Source: Halodesulfovibrio sp. (GTDB lineage: Bacteria > Desulfobacterota > Desulfovibrionia > Desulfovibrionales > Desulfovibrionaceae). Taken from it: a stretch of 64,000 nucleotides of DNA. The stretch covers positions 62,001 through 126,000 of the forward strand of contig NZ_JADMLB010000043.1 of NCBI RefSeq assembly GCF_015482765.1, written 5' to 3'. Every line of letters begins with the position of its first letter. Within the stretch, counting starts at the first letter, position 1. The notes beneath the pieces are model-generated. The model was not told where the DNA came from and ran no database searches. It saw only the letters and a list, made by a program, of their open reading frames with translations. Position numbers and translations under genes: made by a program. Positions 34,693 to 44,917 of this stretch are shown piece by piece.

Positions 34693-37206
34693 CTATGCGC
34701 CACAGCACTTTTTGTATTTTTTACCACTGCCGCATGGGCAAGGAGCGTTACGGCCGATTTTTGGCTCGGCACGCTTTGTCGGAGTGTGTGAATCGTCGCC
34801 GCCGGAGTAGGTAACGTCAGTTTCTTCTTTATGACGGAATTCATCACGAAGTACTTCCTGCTCTTCTTCTTCCGGACGCTGGATGCGCAGACGGGTAAGA
34901 GCTTTGAACACGTTTTCGCGAATGCGGAACAGCATATCCTGAAAGAGTTCGAAGCCTTCACGTTTGTATTCCTGTTTCGGATCACGCTGACCGTAACCGC
35001 GCAGGCCGATACCTTCACGCAGGTGGTCCATATTGAGAAGGTGCTCTTTCCAGCAACGGTCAAGTTCTTCAAGAAGGAAGTAGCGGAGTACATCTTCATA
35101 TACTTCGTTAGCATCGCTTTTAAGTACTGCCAGACGATCCTGAACAGCCTTGTGTGCTTCCTCTTCTGAAGGAACAGAATCAAGGCTGATGGAAGCAGAC
35201 AGGTTGAAGATTTCATCAAGCTGGACTGGCAGGGATTCGGCAAGTTCCTTACGGTCTTCAGGTTTGGTTGCGTTCCACTGTTCGTAGAGAGCATCCATGA
35301 GGTCGTCGAGGAATTCCTGAATAAGCTCTTCCTGACTTTCGTTCATCATGATTTCGCGGCGCAGGGTGTAGATAACCTCACGCTGCTGGTTCATAACGTT
35401 GTCGTAGTCGAGGAGAGTTTTACGAATTTCAAAGTTACGGCCTTCAACACGTTTCTGAGCATTTTCAATTGCTTTGGAAACCATGCTGTTTTCAATAGGC
35501 TCGCCTTCTTCCATGCCGAGCTTCTGCATCATGTTTGACATACGTTCAGAAGCAAACAGACGCATAAGGTCATCTTCCAAAGACAGGTAGAAGCGGGAAG
35601 AACCCGGGTCACCCTGACGACCGGAACGACCGCGCAGCTGGTTATCGATACGACGGGATTCGTGTCGTTCTGTACCCAGAATATGCAGACCGCCAGCCTC
35701 TTTTACACCTTCACCGAGCACGATGTCAGTACCACGGCCAGCCATGTTGGTAGCAATGGTTACGTGACCTTTTTGACCGGCTTCAGCAATAATTTGTGCT
35801 TCCTGCTCATGGTGTTTCGCGTTCAAAACATTGTGCGGGATGCGGCGTTTTTTAAGAAGCTGAGAAATCAGTTCAGAGTTCTCAATGGAAATCGTACCGA
35901 CAAGAACCGGCTGCCCTGCATTGTGCAGCTCGGAAATAGAGTCAGCAATTGCATTGAATTTCTCACGGGTAGTGCGGTAAATTGCATCCGGAAAGTCTTT
36001 ACGCTGCATCGGACGGTTTGTTGGGATACTGCAAACAGCCAGATCGTAGATCTGCTGGAATTCAACCGCTTCGGTGTCAGCTGTACCGGTCATGCCGCCA
36101 AGTTTTTCATACATGCGGAAGTAGTTCTGGAAGGTGATGGAAGCCAGAGTCTGGTTTTCTGCTTCAACTTTTACGCCTTCTTTCGCTTCCAAAGCCTGAT
36201 GCAGGCCGTCGGAGAAACGTCTGCCCGGCATGAGACGACCGGTAAATTCGTCAACAATAACAACCTGACCTTCTTTTACAATGTAGTCTACATCGCGTTT
36301 GAAGATTTTGTGTGCTTTCAGCGCCTGCAATACGTGGTGCTGCAAAGTGATGTTGCTAGGGTCATACAGGTTGTCGACCTTTAAGAGTTCTTCAACACGT
36401 GCAACACCTTCGTCTGTAAGGGATACAGAGCGGGCTTTTTCGTCCATGGTGTAGTGTGTTTCTTCTTTGAGATACGGAATGATGGTATCAATCTGACCGT
36501 ACATTGCGGTGGAATCTTCAGAGGCACCGGAGATGATAAGTGGAGTACGGGCTTCGTCAATGAGGATGGAGTCAACTTCATCGACAATAGCAAAGTGGTG
36601 TGGACGCTGCACAAGCTGTTCTTTGTAGAACTTCATGTTGTCGCGCAGGTAGTCAAAACCAAATTCGTTGTTTGTACCGTAAGTAATATCGGAACCGTAT
36701 GCAGTTTTACGCTCTTCATCGCTTAAGCCGTGGACGATAATACCAGTGGTAAGACCGAGGAAGCCGTAAAGTTGTCCCATCCATTCGGCGTCACGTGTAG
36801 CAAGGTAGTCGTTAACAGTAATAACGTGAACACCCTTGCCGGTAAGCGCGTTCAAAACAACCGGAAGGGTCGCTACAAGAGTTTTACCTTCACCGGTTTT
36901 CATTTCTGCAATTTTACCGTCGTGCAGTGCACAGCCACCAATGAGCTGTACATCGTAGTGACGCATGCCGAGAACACGCACACTGGCTTCACGAACGAGC
37001 GCAAAAACTTCAGGAAGAATTTCTTTAAGTTCTTTTCCGTTGGCAACTTCTTCTTTAAGTTCGGCAATACGTGCTGGGAAGTTCTCATCCTGCCAAGCCT
37101 GAATTGTTGGTTCAAGCTCGTTGATCTTTGCGATCAGAGGGCGCAGGCTTTTTAAGTAGCGGTCATTCTGAGAGCCGAATACTTTCTTGATAACGAAGCT
37201 GATCAT
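34693..37206 (-). CDS. secA: SecA preprotein translocase ATPase
   Basis: An 837-residue motor of the Sec export channel. The Walker A site is in [15 protein letters not shown] and the DEAD-type site in [18 protein letters not shown]. Helicase motifs [11 protein letters not shown] and [20 protein letters not shown] follow. The helical scaffold and wing regions are present. The C-terminal tail ends in the zinc motif [13 protein letters not shown], which binds SecB or the ribosome. GGAG precedes the ATG. The length is normal for proteobacteria. It is transcribed as a single gene between a terminator and a spacer of 190 bases. Confidence 0.98.
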   Translation of the reverse strand: MISFVIKKVFGSQNDRYLKSLRPLIAKINELEPTIQAWQDENFPARIAELKEEVANGKELKEILPEVFALVREASVRVLGMRHYDVQLIGGCALHDGKIAEMKTGEGKTLVATLPVVLNALTGKGVHVITVNDYLATRDAEWMGQLYGFLGLTTGIIVHGLSDEERKTAYGSDITYGTNNEFGFDYLRDNMKFYKEQLVQRPHHFAIVDEVDSILIDEARTPLIISGASEDSTAMYGQIDTIIPYLKEETHYTMDEKARSVSLTDEGVARVEELLKVDNLYDPSNITLQHHVLQALKAHKIFKRDVDYIVKEGQVVIVDEFTGRLMPGRRFSDGLHQALEAKEGVKVEAENQTLASITFQNYFRMYEKLGGMTGTADTEAVEFQQIYDLAVCSIPTNRPMQRKDFPDAIYRTTREKFNAIADSISELHNAGQPVLVGTISIENSELISQLLKKRRIPHNVLNAKHHEQEAQIIAEAGQKGHVTIATNMAGRGTDIVLGEGVKEAGGLHILGTERHESRRIDNQLRGRSGRQGDPGSSRFYLSLEDDLMRLFASERMSNMMQKLGMEEGEPIENSMVSKAIENAQKRVEGRNFEIRKTLLDYDNVMNQQREVIYTLRREIMMNESQEELIQEFLDDLMDALYEQWNATKPEDRKELAESLPVQLDEIFNLSASISLDSVPSEEEAHKAVQDRLAVLKSDANEVYEDVLRYFLLEELDRCWKEHLLNMDHLREGIGLRGYGQRDPKQEYKREGFELFQDMLFRIRENVFKALTRLRIQRPEEEEQEVLRDEFRHKEETDVTYSGGDDSHTPTKRAEPKIGRNAPCPCGSGKKYKKCCGA

Positions 37207-37396
37207 TCTTTCTCCTGAAAACAGTATAAAACTTCACATGAGCGTGAAGGGGAAAATTTGTAATAATCGGGCTGTGATTCTTGTCACTGAGACGCAAGAC
37301 AATCCAATAAGTGGTACTGGAAATCAGTTAATAACGCAATGAGGATTGGCAAGGGTCACAGCCGGTTTTTTGCCATTTTTACGCACGGTAAAGCGA

Positions 37397-38731
37397 TTAC
37401 GGCTCGATAATATCGAGCCAATGGCCTACCTTTATTTTTTCGCCGTTGTGCACGGGCGCTGTACCGCGAAGCTGAAGTGTACAGCCGCTGCAACCGGTAA
37501 TAACGAGATAGTCTGGTACTACCTCATCACACAATTCCAGTGAATCTTCATCTTCGTCGTCATAGAGATCACACAAACAGTTGCCCATAGGCTTGCTGTA
37601 GCATGGAATGCTGTCATCTTTTTTAGGCGGCTGTTGCAATAAGTTTTCCCAGCAGCGAGAAGCGACAGTTCGGGTAAGTTTACGGTTGCCAAGCTGGGCT
37701 ATCCCACCCATTCCGCAACAAGATGCAGAATCCGGTGCGCTGATTTCATCATAGAGCACCTCTTTCAGCCATGCATAGTCTGCATCCTTACCGTGCCAGT
37801 GACATGGCTGATGGTAACGGATGAAAAGGTGGGCTGGAGTATCTACAGTGAAAAGGCTGTTGCCCCATAATGTGGAAAGTGGACGCAATGCGTTTGTCCA
37901 TGCTTCCTGTTCTCCTTCAGCCCAGTCGAGAGACTCGTCATGCGCGTACTCTGCCAGACCAAGGTAGCAAGTTGCACAAAAGGTAACGAGAAGGGGACGT
38001 TCTGCTGCACGCCATGCGCGAAGGTTTTGCATACGGCTTTTGTGGGCAGCATCAGGAACACCTGCGTGATCAAGCGTCAGACCGCAGCATGTAAAGTCTT
38101 TTGCGGAAAGAAGCTCATATCCGAGATTGGTAAGGATCGTTTCGCTTTTATGCTTCCAGCTTTTTTGCACACGGTTGGCTGTACAGCCGGAAAAGAGAAG
38201 TACACGCTGTCCCTTGGCGTTTTCTTTGTCATAGTGTGCAATCTGCACGTATGTAGGAAAGTCCTTTTGGGAGTGCATGGCCTGAAGAGACTGCACAAAG
38301 CGGGTAGCCTCGTTTTTTCCTTTGGAGTCGGGGGCTGCTTTGCTCAGTGTGGAAAGCATAGGCCAAAGAACAGAACCTTGGTTTACCCATCGATTCCAAA
38401 CCCATTGGCGCCAGCCGGAATGTGCAGAGCGCATTGCAGCAAGCTGACGGGGGAAGTTCAGTCCCTGTGGGCACGTCTGTGCGCACTTTCCGCAAGAAAG
38501 GCACATTTCTGCAAGCTTGTTACAGTCGGTAACATTCAGTTTTTGTGTGTTCTCTTTGAGTGAGGCAATAGTGCGCTGTTTTGCCTTCGGAGTAAGTTCT
38601 TCTTTCTGGGTTGCCAGAAAGACCGGACATACTGAAGCACATTTTCCGCAAAGAATACATGCTGCTTCGCGTTCTTTTTTGGCAGGAGCTTCAGTTTCAG
38701 GGGTAGAAGTTTGTGCGTTATCTTGTGTCAT
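37397..38731 (-). CDS. Fe-S subunit of D-lactate/glycolate dehydrogenase (GlcF/LutA-like)
   Basis: A 444-residue cytosolic protein. Two 4Fe-4S ferredoxin motifs (CILCGKCASVCP near residue 25 and CLSCGKCAQTCPQG near residue 77) are followed by two CCG domains (VTFCATCYLGL and the CCG triplets in TCCGLTLDHAG and SCCGMGGIA). Such subunits accept electrons from an FAD-linked 2-hydroxyacid dehydrogenase and pass them to menaquinone or a membrane complex. The partner gene is directly upstream with 12 bases between them. GGGGACG precedes the ATG. D-lactate is the more likely substrate in a sulfate reducer, but glycolate cannot be excluded. Confidence 0.85.
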   Translation of the reverse strand: MTQDNAQTSTPETEAPAKKEREAACILCGKCASVCPVFLATQKEELTPKAKQRTIASLKENTQKLNVTDCNKLAEMCLSCGKCAQTCPQGLNFPRQLAAMRSAHSGWRQWVWNRWVNQGSVLWPMLSTLSKAAPDSKGKNEATRFVQSLQAMHSQKDFPTYVQIAHYDKENAKGQRVLLFSGCTANRVQKSWKHKSETILTNLGYELLSAKDFTCCGLTLDHAGVPDAAHKSRMQNLRAWRAAERPLLVTFCATCYLGLAEYAHDESLDWAEGEQEAWTNALRPLSTLWGNSLFTVDTPAHLFIRYHQPCHWHGKDADYAWLKEVLYDEISAPDSASCCGMGGIAQLGNRKLTRTVASRCWENLLQQPPKKDDSIPCYSKPMGNCLCDLYDDEDEDSLELCDEVVPDYLVITGCSGCTLQLRGTAPVHNGEKIKVGHWLDIIEP

Positions 38732-38743
38732 GAGTTCGTCCCC

Positions 38744-40123
38744 TTAAAACGCCTTGCCCGGGTTCATAATGTTGTGCGGATCAAAGATGTGTTTGATCTG
38801 TCGCATAAGTGATCGTTCTGTTTCGCTCAACTGTAAGTGAACATACGGAGCTTTTACCAGTCCGACACCATGTTCGCCTGACAGGGTTCCCTGAAGTGAG
38901 AGAACAAAGTCAGAAATTTCTTTTTTTGCTTTCTTTGCGCGTGCCAGTTCATCTGCGTCCGAAGCATCATGCATGATGTTAACATGAATGTTGCCGTCTC
39001 CTACATGCCCGAAGGTCAAAATAGGCAAGGAATGGTTTTCTGCAATGGAGCGGATGCCGGTCACGGCTTCCAGCAGTCTGCCGCGCGGTACTGTTACGTC
39101 GTCGGAGAATTTATTCGGTGCAACTTTGAAGGAAGCCGGATTGATAGAACGGCGCACATCCCAAAGCGCTTCTTCCTCTTCTTTGCCCATTCCTGTGGTC
39201 GACCACAGTACGTTGCACGCCTTAAAAATAGCTTCAGCCTTTTCAAGGTCAGCTTTGAGAGCCTGATGAGAACCATCAAATCTGAGGAGTAAAGAGGCGG
39301 TAACAGTATCCGGCCATGGAACTGCTCCGGCATTTTTCAATGCTGTGAGTACTTCAGGGCCCATGAATTCAAGTGCTGCCGGAAGCATTCCTGCTTTGAA
39401 CATAATTTTGATGGCGTGCAGTGCTTCTTCAAGGTTGGCAAACCCTGCAAGAATAGACGCTGTTGATTCCGGTTTCGGAATCAGTTTGAGCGTAATTTCT
39501 GTCATGAAAGCAAGAGTGCCTTCACTGCCTGTAAGAAGACGCAACAGATCTAACCCGACAACGTTTTTGTGATTGCGTCCGCCGCAGGTAATGGTTTTTC
39601 CGCCGGGTAAAATAGCTTTGCAGCCAAGAACCCACTCTCTGGTCACACCATATTTCAGCGCACGCATACCGCCCGCACAGGTAGCAACATTGCCGCCTAT
39701 GGTGGATATTCCCAAGCTTGCAGGATCTGGCGGGTAGAAAAGTTTTTCTTGCTCAACCCGTTTTTGCAGGTCACCCGTGATGACTCCGGGTTGAACTCTG
39801 GCAATGAAGTCGTCGGAATCGACTTCCAGAATGGAGTCCATTTTCAGTGTGGAAACAACAATGCCCGGCTTTTGAGGAACACAAAGCCCGACAACATTGG
39901 TTGCGCGAGCGCGCGGGTAGAGGGGAATGCGCTCTTTGTGTGCCCAGCGCATAAGCTCGATAATTTGTTCATCAGTACTTGGACGAACGACAGCAAGCGG
40001 TGTGCCTTCCAGCCTGCTGGCATCTGCCTCAAAAACAACCATTTCTTCTGGTGTCAGCAGACAGTCTGCATCGGAGAAAAGGTCGCGTAAAAATCTACGC
40101 TGTGGAAGAGAAAGTTGTGACAT
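38744..40123 (-). CDS. FAD-linked 2-hydroxyacid dehydrogenase, D-lactate/glycolate type (GlcD-like)
   Basis: A 459-residue flavoprotein. The FAD_binding_4 (PCMH) domain spans about residues 35-215 with YPRARATNVVG, PPDPASLGISTIGGNVATC and LLTGSEGTLAFMTEI. The C-terminal FAD-oxidase domain holds the substrate and metal histidines in FGHVGDGNIHVNIMHD and SGEHGVG. It oxidises a 2-hydroxy acid to the 2-oxo acid. AGGATATACAT precedes the ATG. It leads the two-gene unit with the Fe-S protein. An inverted repeat (arms 40144-40150 and 40162-40168) lies just upstream and may be an operator. Confidence 0.87.
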   Translation of the reverse strand: MSQLSLPQRRFLRDLFSDADCLLTPEEMVVFEADASRLEGTPLAVVRPSTDEQIIELMRWAHKERIPLYPRARATNVVGLCVPQKPGIVVSTLKMDSILEVDSDDFIARVQPGVITGDLQKRVEQEKLFYPPDPASLGISTIGGNVATCAGGMRALKYGVTREWVLGCKAILPGGKTITCGGRNHKNVVGLDLLRLLTGSEGTLAFMTEITLKLIPKPESTASILAGFANLEEALHAIKIMFKAGMLPAALEFMGPEVLTALKNAGAVPWPDTVTASLLLRFDGSHQALKADLEKAEAIFKACNVLWSTTGMGKEEEEALWDVRRSINPASFKVAPNKFSDDVTVPRGRLLEAVTGIRSIAENHSLPILTFGHVGDGNIHVNIMHDASDADELARAKKAKKEISDFVLSLQGTLSGEHGVGLVKAPYVHLQLSETERSLMRQIKHIFDPHNIMNPGKAF

Positions 40124-40328
40124 ATGTATATCCTGAGTGTGATTGATGAATAATCGTGGCGTTCATCAGTCACGCATTACTCGCACATAAAATTGCCCTG
40201 CAACCGGAGCCCCTTTGGAACAAGCTGTTTTGGCGTTAACAGTGTTCGGAGTGATAGTATAAGACAGGTATCCGGTAAGGGAAGGTGTATTCACCGTAAA
40301 TAAATTACTCCAGCATCTTACAACAGAA

Positions 40329-40367
40329 TATGCCGGAAAGAACGCATAGTTGCGTTATTTCCGGCAT
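40329..40367 (-). terminator. Hairpin after smpB, probable transcription end
   Basis: ATGCCGGAAA and TTTCCGGCAT arms are perfect complements with an inner AACGCA/TGCGTT stem. It lies 16 bases past the smpB stop. A T-run is lacking on the minus strand, so it may be a processing site rather than a simple terminator. Confidence 0.55.
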
Positions 40368-40382
40368 AAATAAAAAGTAAGA

Positions 40383-40856
40383 TTAACGATCCAGCATTTG
40401 GCGTGCAAGATCACGAGCGGCATCGCGCTGCTTGATGGATTCACGCTGGTCATGCAGTTTTTTACCACGGCACAGACCAATTTCGAGTTTAATGCGGGAG
40501 CCTTTGAAGTAGAGCTTCAGCGGTACAACCGTAAGCCCTTTTTGCTCTACTTTGGTCATCCACATTTCGATTTCACGGCGGTGCAGCAACAGTCTGCGGT
40601 CACCGTCCGGATCATGCTGAGAATACCCTGCGTTTTCATACGGAGCGATGTGTAAGCCGACAAGCCATGCCTCACCATCTTTGTAGCTGATGTAGCTGTC
40701 TTTGAAGGCTACCTGTCCCGCGCGCATAGATTTTACCTCTGTGCCGCGCAGGGCTATGCCCGCTTCTTGTGTATCAAGCACTTCGTAGTAACGGCGTGCT
40801 TTTTTATTGACGGCAATGGAGCTGCCGCCACTTTTCTTTTTTTTCTTTTTGCTCAT
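40383..40856 (-). CDS. smpB: SsrA-binding protein SmpB
   Basis: A 157-residue partner of tmRNA in rescue of stalled ribosomes. Typical segments are [51 protein letters not shown] and the tail [20 protein letters not shown]. The N-terminus has an unusual lysine run (six Lys in residues 3-8) encoded by an A-rich stretch. Its ATG overlaps the ptsI stop as TAATG. The tmRNA gene itself was not seen in this window. Confidence 0.96.
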   Translation of the reverse strand: MSKKKKKKSGGSSIAVNKKARRYYEVLDTQEAGIALRGTEVKSMRAGQVAFKDSYISYKDGEAWLVGLHIAPYENAGYSQHDPDGDRRLLLHRREIEMWMTKVEQKGLTVVPLKLYFKGSRIKLEIGLCRGKKLHDQRESIKQRDAARDLARQMLDR

Positions 40857-42643
40857 TACGGTTCCGTTATATCATCCTGCTCAATGAGTGATGCGAAGAA
40901 GGACAGTTCTTCAGGGAAGCGTTTAAAGATACGCTTGCGAACTTTCGTATTAATTCTGGATACAGTGGCGTGTGTAAGAACGTCACCGAGCAGGTTAATA
41001 CACTCCTCCATATCAATCTGGCGGATTATGCGTTTAATTCCCGGAATAGCTTGCGGCGCAATAGAAATTCCGTCAACCCTCATGCCCATTAAAATAGGAA
41101 CGCAATACGGGTCTGATGCCACTTCGCCGCATACGGATGCTTCAATGCCTTCTTTGTGCGCGGCATCGATAACATACTTGATTGACCGTACAATTGCAGG
41201 GTGCAGTGGCTGGTACAGATAGGATACGTGTTTGTTTGTCCTGTCGATACCCAGTGAATATTGTATAAGATCGTTTGTGCCGATGGAGAAGAAATCCACT
41301 TCTCTGGCAAGGGTGTCTGCAATCATGACAGCACTTGGCAGTTCAATCATAATACCTACCGGAATATCCGGATCGTAGGCGACACCTTCAGCATCAAGTT
41401 CGCTTTTTACAGAGTTAAGTACAAAACGTGCCTGACGCAACTCTTTTAAGCCGCATATCATCGGGAACATGATGGATACGTTGCCATGCACAGAAGCACG
41501 GAGCATGGCGCGTAGCTGCATACGGAATACATTTTGGTATCGTAAGCAGAAGCGAATTCCCCGCAGGCCGAGAGCAGGGTTGGCTTCTTCCAGCATTGCC
41601 TGCTCATCAAGAAGCTTATCAGCCCCTACATCAAGGGTGCGGAGGATAACCTTTCCAGGAGAAAGCTGTTCAGCAAGAGTGGAGTACTCTTCGTAAAGCT
41701 TTTCCTCATCCGGCATCTTCTTTTTATTGAAGAAGGCGTATTCAGTACGGTACAGACCCACGCCTTCGCCGCCATTATCTTTTACCTGAACCAGCTCTTC
41801 TGCCAATTCAATGTTTGCACACACTTCGAGTCTGTATCCGTCAACGGTTTCAGCAGGAAGGTGGCATTGTTTAACAATGGCTTTCTGGTAGTCTTCAAAC
41901 TGGTATTTTCTGTCGCCGTAGTGAACAAGTTCATCTTCGCTAGGATCGATGAAAATGAGTCCTTTGAGCGCATCAATAATGACAAGGTCACCATCGCGGA
42001 TGGAGTCTTCCAGATCTTCAACGCCAACGATGGCTGGAATCTGTAAGGAGCGGGCTAAAATGCCTGTATGAGACGTTTTGCCACCCTCAGCCGTAGCAAA
42101 GGACATAATTCTGCTAAGCTCAAGTTCAATCGCGTCTGCCGGAGTCAGGTCATGTGCCATGAGGACACGGCGACCAGCAGGAAGTTCTGCCGGTTTTGGT
42201 GTGCCTATAAGTGCCTGCATGATCTTGTCACCCACAACGCGTACGTCCTGCATGCGTTCACGGATATAAGGATCATCAATGGCACTGAAGGCTTTCGCAA
42301 TAGCATTAATGGAGCGTTCAAGAGCCCATTCTGCTGTAATCGCACGTTCAGCAATGTTTTTTGCTGCGGACTCGATAAGTTTCGGGTCCTGACAAATCAT
42401 CAAGTGAGAGTCGATAATGGCTCCGTGTTCCTTAAGTTCTTCTGGAACACGTGCGCGAGCATCCATGAATCCCTGCCGAACCTCTTCAACTGCGTTGCGA
42501 AGGCGCTGGGTTTCAATTGCCACCAGATGGTGCGGGATGGTTTCGCGCGGAATGCGGCGTTCTTTCTGGCGGTTAACGAAGTAAGCCTTGCCGATAGAGA
42601 TTCCTGCCGAAACAGGAATGCCGCGTAGAATTTTACGAGCCAC
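40856..42643 (-). CDS. ptsI: PEP-protein phosphotransferase (PTS enzyme I)
   Basis: A 595-residue enzyme I that takes phosphate from PEP and passes it to HPr. The phosphorylated histidine is in [14 protein letters not shown]. The PEP-binding TIM barrel holds [57 protein letters not shown] and [11 protein letters not shown]. The start is GTG, one base inside the ptsH stop, with GGGGATACATA upstream. With ptsH and a mannose-family IID gene it forms a partial PTS cluster within a housekeeping operon. Confidence 0.96.
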   Translation of the reverse strand: MARKILRGIPVSAGISIGKAYFVNRQKERRIPRETIPHHLVAIETQRLRNAVEEVRQGFMDARARVPEELKEHGAIIDSHLMICQDPKLIESAAKNIAERAITAEWALERSINAIAKAFSAIDDPYIRERMQDVRVVGDKIMQALIGTPKPAELPAGRRVLMAHDLTPADAIELELSRIMSFATAEGGKTSHTGILARSLQIPAIVGVEDLEDSIRDGDLVIIDALKGLIFIDPSEDELVHYGDRKYQFEDYQKAIVKQCHLPAETVDGYRLEVCANIELAEELVQVKDNGGEGVGLYRTEYAFFNKKKMPDEEKLYEEYSTLAEQLSPGKVILRTLDVGADKLLDEQAMLEEANPALGLRGIRFCLRYQNVFRMQLRAMLRASVHGNVSIMFPMICGLKELRQARFVLNSVKSELDAEGVAYDPDIPVGIMIELPSAVMIADTLAREVDFFSIGTNDLIQYSLGIDRTNKHVSYLYQPLHPAIVRSIKYVIDAAHKEGIEASVCGEVASDPYCVPILMGMRVDGISIAPQAIPGIKRIIRQIDMEECINLLGDVLTHATVSRINTKVRKRIFKRFPEELSFFASLIEQDDITEP

Positions 42644-42936
42644 TATGTATCCCCTTCGAACTTGTCATGAAAAAGTTGACTGATTTGTTCAAGGGCTTCA
42701 CAGGCATCAGAGCCGGAAGCTTTAATACAAATTTCAGTGCCTTGCGGTGCCGCAAGAGAAAGGATGTCCAGAATGGATTTTGCGTCTGCTCTTTGATCTG
42801 CCAAGCAAAGAGCTATGTCAGCCTGAAATGATTGCGCAAGTTGAGCTACTTTACCTGCCGGACGAGCGTGCAGTCCTAACTCATTTTCTACGCAAACAAC
42901 TACTTCTAAGCTGTTATTTTCACCTGTAGGTTCCAT
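42643..42936 (-). CDS. ptsH: HPr phosphocarrier protein
   Basis: A 97-residue HPr, about ten residues longer than usual at the N-terminus. The active histidine is in LGLHARPAGKVAQLA. The regulatory serine region is kept as ADAKSILDILSLAAPQG, although no HPr kinase gene is visible here. It passes phosphate from enzyme I to an EIIA. The gene is 15 bases after the IID gene and overlaps ptsI by one base. Confidence 0.93.
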   Translation of the reverse strand: MEPTGENNSLEVVVCVENELGLHARPAGKVAQLAQSFQADIALCLADQRADAKSILDILSLAAPQGTEICIKASGSDACEALEQISQLFHDKFEGDT

Positions 42937-42951
42937 TGGTCGTAAGTTCCT

Positions 42952-43710
42952 CTAAATGGGGGAAAGTGGAATAACTTTGCTAATCCACGGTAATATAAAA
43001 AACATGAGAAAGAGTAAAAGATATACCAGTAGTACGCGTGATAAATGAAGTCTTCCCACAACAAAACTTGCGCTTAGGAGGGTGCCTGCAATAAGCCCCC
43101 ACTCTGGAATGCTGTGAGTCCCCGGCCAAAAAAGGTAAAGCATTAAAACGAGGATAAAGGAGTTTGCGATTTTTATTCGCTCTCCCCAGTTTATGAGATC
43201 CCAGTTTTTAAGGCTTGCAATCATTTTTAGTCCGTTACGGACGCCGGATACAAAGGTGAAGAATTTGAAGATCTGCAAGGCTGTGAAAAGTAACAGCGTC
43301 CATGCAAGAGCTACATTGTCGAATCCTGCAACCAGCATACAGACTGTGGAAAGTGCCCACATGGAAAGTAAGCTGCCCCCGAAAAAGGAGTCACCAATTG
43401 CAGAAAGTGTGTAGGTCGTTGTCTCTTTTACTGAGCTGAGCATTTTTGCCGGCAGATTCCCACGGGCAATATGAGACTCAATGGAAAGGAACACGCCTAC
43501 TAAAAGAGGCGTCCAGAAAGGATGGGTGTTGTATAACTCTAAATAACGGCTTCTGGCTTCACGTAGTGCTTCAGGATCTTTGTACAGCTCCCGCAGACCC
43601 GGTTCCATAATGAACACTAAGCCTGTGTTTTGCAGACCGCGAGTGTTAAAACCCGTACCTACCAGATAGGTTCGGAGAAAGCAGGTAATGAGTGTGCGGG
43701 CAGTAAGCAT
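42952..43710 (-). CDS. PTS system IID component, mannose/fructose/sorbose family
   Basis: A 252-residue membrane protein. The N-terminal half has family motifs RTYLVGTGFNTRGLQNTG, NTHPFWTPLLVGVFLSIE and AIGDSFFGGSLL. The C-terminal half is hydrophobic with about four segments ending LPWISKVIPLSPI. IID works together with IIC as the membrane channel. It is slightly short for the family. No IIA, IIB or IIC gene lies next to it, so the partner subunits must be elsewhere or the protein has a different role. AGGATTACTT precedes the ATG. Confidence 0.85.
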   Translation of the reverse strand: MLTARTLITCFLRTYLVGTGFNTRGLQNTGLVFIMEPGLRELYKDPEALREARSRYLELYNTHPFWTPLLVGVFLSIESHIARGNLPAKMLSSVKETTTYTLSAIGDSFFGGSLLSMWALSTVCMLVAGFDNVALAWTLLLFTALQIFKFFTFVSGVRNGLKMIASLKNWDLINWGERIKIANSFILVLMLYLFWPGTHSIPEWGLIAGTLLSASFVVGRLHLSRVLLVYLLLFLMFFILPWISKVIPLSPI

Positions 43711-43740
43711 AAGTAATCCTGAGCGTACAACGTGGTTGGA

Positions 43741-44571
43741 TTAAGTATCCTGCATGAACTGGTAGATGGCTTTTACTGTCCAGCCAGTAGCTTCTTCCTT
43801 TACGCGGCGGGCAATCTCTTTCGGCTTGCCGCCAAGCTCTGTCTCTTCAGCAATAAGCGTACGCAGTTCTGCTTCGCTTGTCTTACCATTGGATTCCGGC
43901 GGGCCGATAACAACGGTAATCTCGCCTAATAAATCTTCTGGTATTTCATCGTGTTTTTCCAGTCGACCTAAGATAAACTCCTCGTGGAGCTTGGTCAATT
44001 CTCGAGCAACACAGAGTTCTCGTGGACCAAGAACTTCAAAAGCTGTTTTAAGCGTTGCGGCTAAACGGTTTTTTCGTTCGAAAAAGACAAGCGTTGAGCG
44101 CAGCGCTGAAAATTCTTCAAAAAGTTTTTTCTGATCACTTGTTTTACGCGGCGGGAAGCCTACAAACGTAAACGGCTGCGGAGCAATACCGCTGGCTGCT
44201 AATGCGGTGAGTGGTGCACTTGGTCCCGGCACAACGGAAACTTTGATTCCGTGTTCACGAGCCAGTTTTACCAGACGATAGCCCGGATCAGAAAATAACG
44301 GCATACCGGCATCTGAAACAACGGCAAAAATTTGCCCTTCTTCCATTGCTGCAATAATGCCCGGCGCTTTCGCTTCTTCATTATGATCGTGAAAGCTAAC
44401 CAGTTTTTTAGCGGTGACACCTGTGGATTTCAACAGCAAACCAGTACGGCGGGTATCTTCTGCAAGTACTGTATCTACTGTTTCGAGTACTTCACGTGCT
44501 CTTGGAGAAAGATCACCATGGTTGCCAAGCGGTGTTGCCACCACCCACAGGCTGGGAGAGTTCGAAGGCAT
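43741..44571 (-). CDS. rsmI: 16S rRNA (cytidine-1402 2'-O)-methyltransferase
   Basis: A 276-residue SAM-dependent enzyme modifying C1402 in the 30S decoding centre. [18 protein letters not shown] is the family start, followed by LAEDTRRTGLLL, VSDAGMPLFSDPGYRLV, VVPGPSAPLTALAASG and FVGFPPRK. The ATG lies 59 bases inside the end of the yraN gene; no later start keeps the first strand, so the overlap appears real. GGAG is ten bases upstream. Confidence 0.95.
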   Translation of the reverse strand: MPSNSPSLWVVATPLGNHGDLSPRAREVLETVDTVLAEDTRRTGLLLKSTGVTAKKLVSFHDHNEEAKAPGIIAAMEEGQIFAVVSDAGMPLFSDPGYRLVKLAREHGIKVSVVPGPSAPLTALAASGIAPQPFTFVGFPPRKTSDQKKLFEEFSALRSTLVFFERKNRLAATLKTAFEVLGPRELCVARELTKLHEEFILGRLEKHDEIPEDLLGEITVVIGPPESNGKTSEAELRTLIAEETELGGKPKEIARRVKEEATGWTVKAIYQFMQDT

Positions 44572-44917
44572 CTTGAATGTGCTCCACCTGATACTCAGTG
44601 CCGGTTTTTGTTACTGCAAGCAGGTCGAACCGACAGGGGGTATCCCAAAGATTGTTTTGAGAAATATAGAGCTGTGCAGCTTTGCATAGCTTTTTCATTT
44701 TAGGCACGGTCAGCGCTGTTACAGCAGATCCCATGCCGGAAGAGGAACGGGTTTTCACTTCTGCAAAGACAATGCAGTCACCTTGTTTACAGACAATATC
44801 GAGTTCCAGCTGTTTTGCACGCCAATTGCGAACCAGTACTTCATACCCGTGGGCGGTAAGGTGCGCTGTGGCGGCATCTTCGCCGGCAGAGCCTGTAGTC
44901 AGGTGTGGTGCTACCAT
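44513..44917 (-). CDS. YraN/UPF0102 family endonuclease-like protein
   Basis: A 134-residue protein with the small nuclease-like fold: [20 protein letters not shown], then [11 protein letters not shown] with the acidic residue and [11 protein letters not shown] with the E-x-K motif. The family has an unsettled role; Holliday-junction or repair functions were suggested from the fold. It overlaps rnhB by seven bases upstream and rsmI by 59 bases downstream, a very compressed arrangement that implies coupled translation. Confidence 0.9.
   Translation of the reverse strand: MVAPHLTTGSAGEDAATAHLTAHGYEVLVRNWRAKQLELDIVCKQGDCIVFAEVKTRSSSGMGSAVTALTVPKMKKLCKAAQLYISQNNLWDTPCRFDLLAVTKTGTEYQVEHIQDAFELSQPVGGGNTAWQPW

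Noticed and set aside
35662-36384. 240-codon plus-strand frame opposite secA
   Set aside because: It is a shadow of secA codon use with no start signal.
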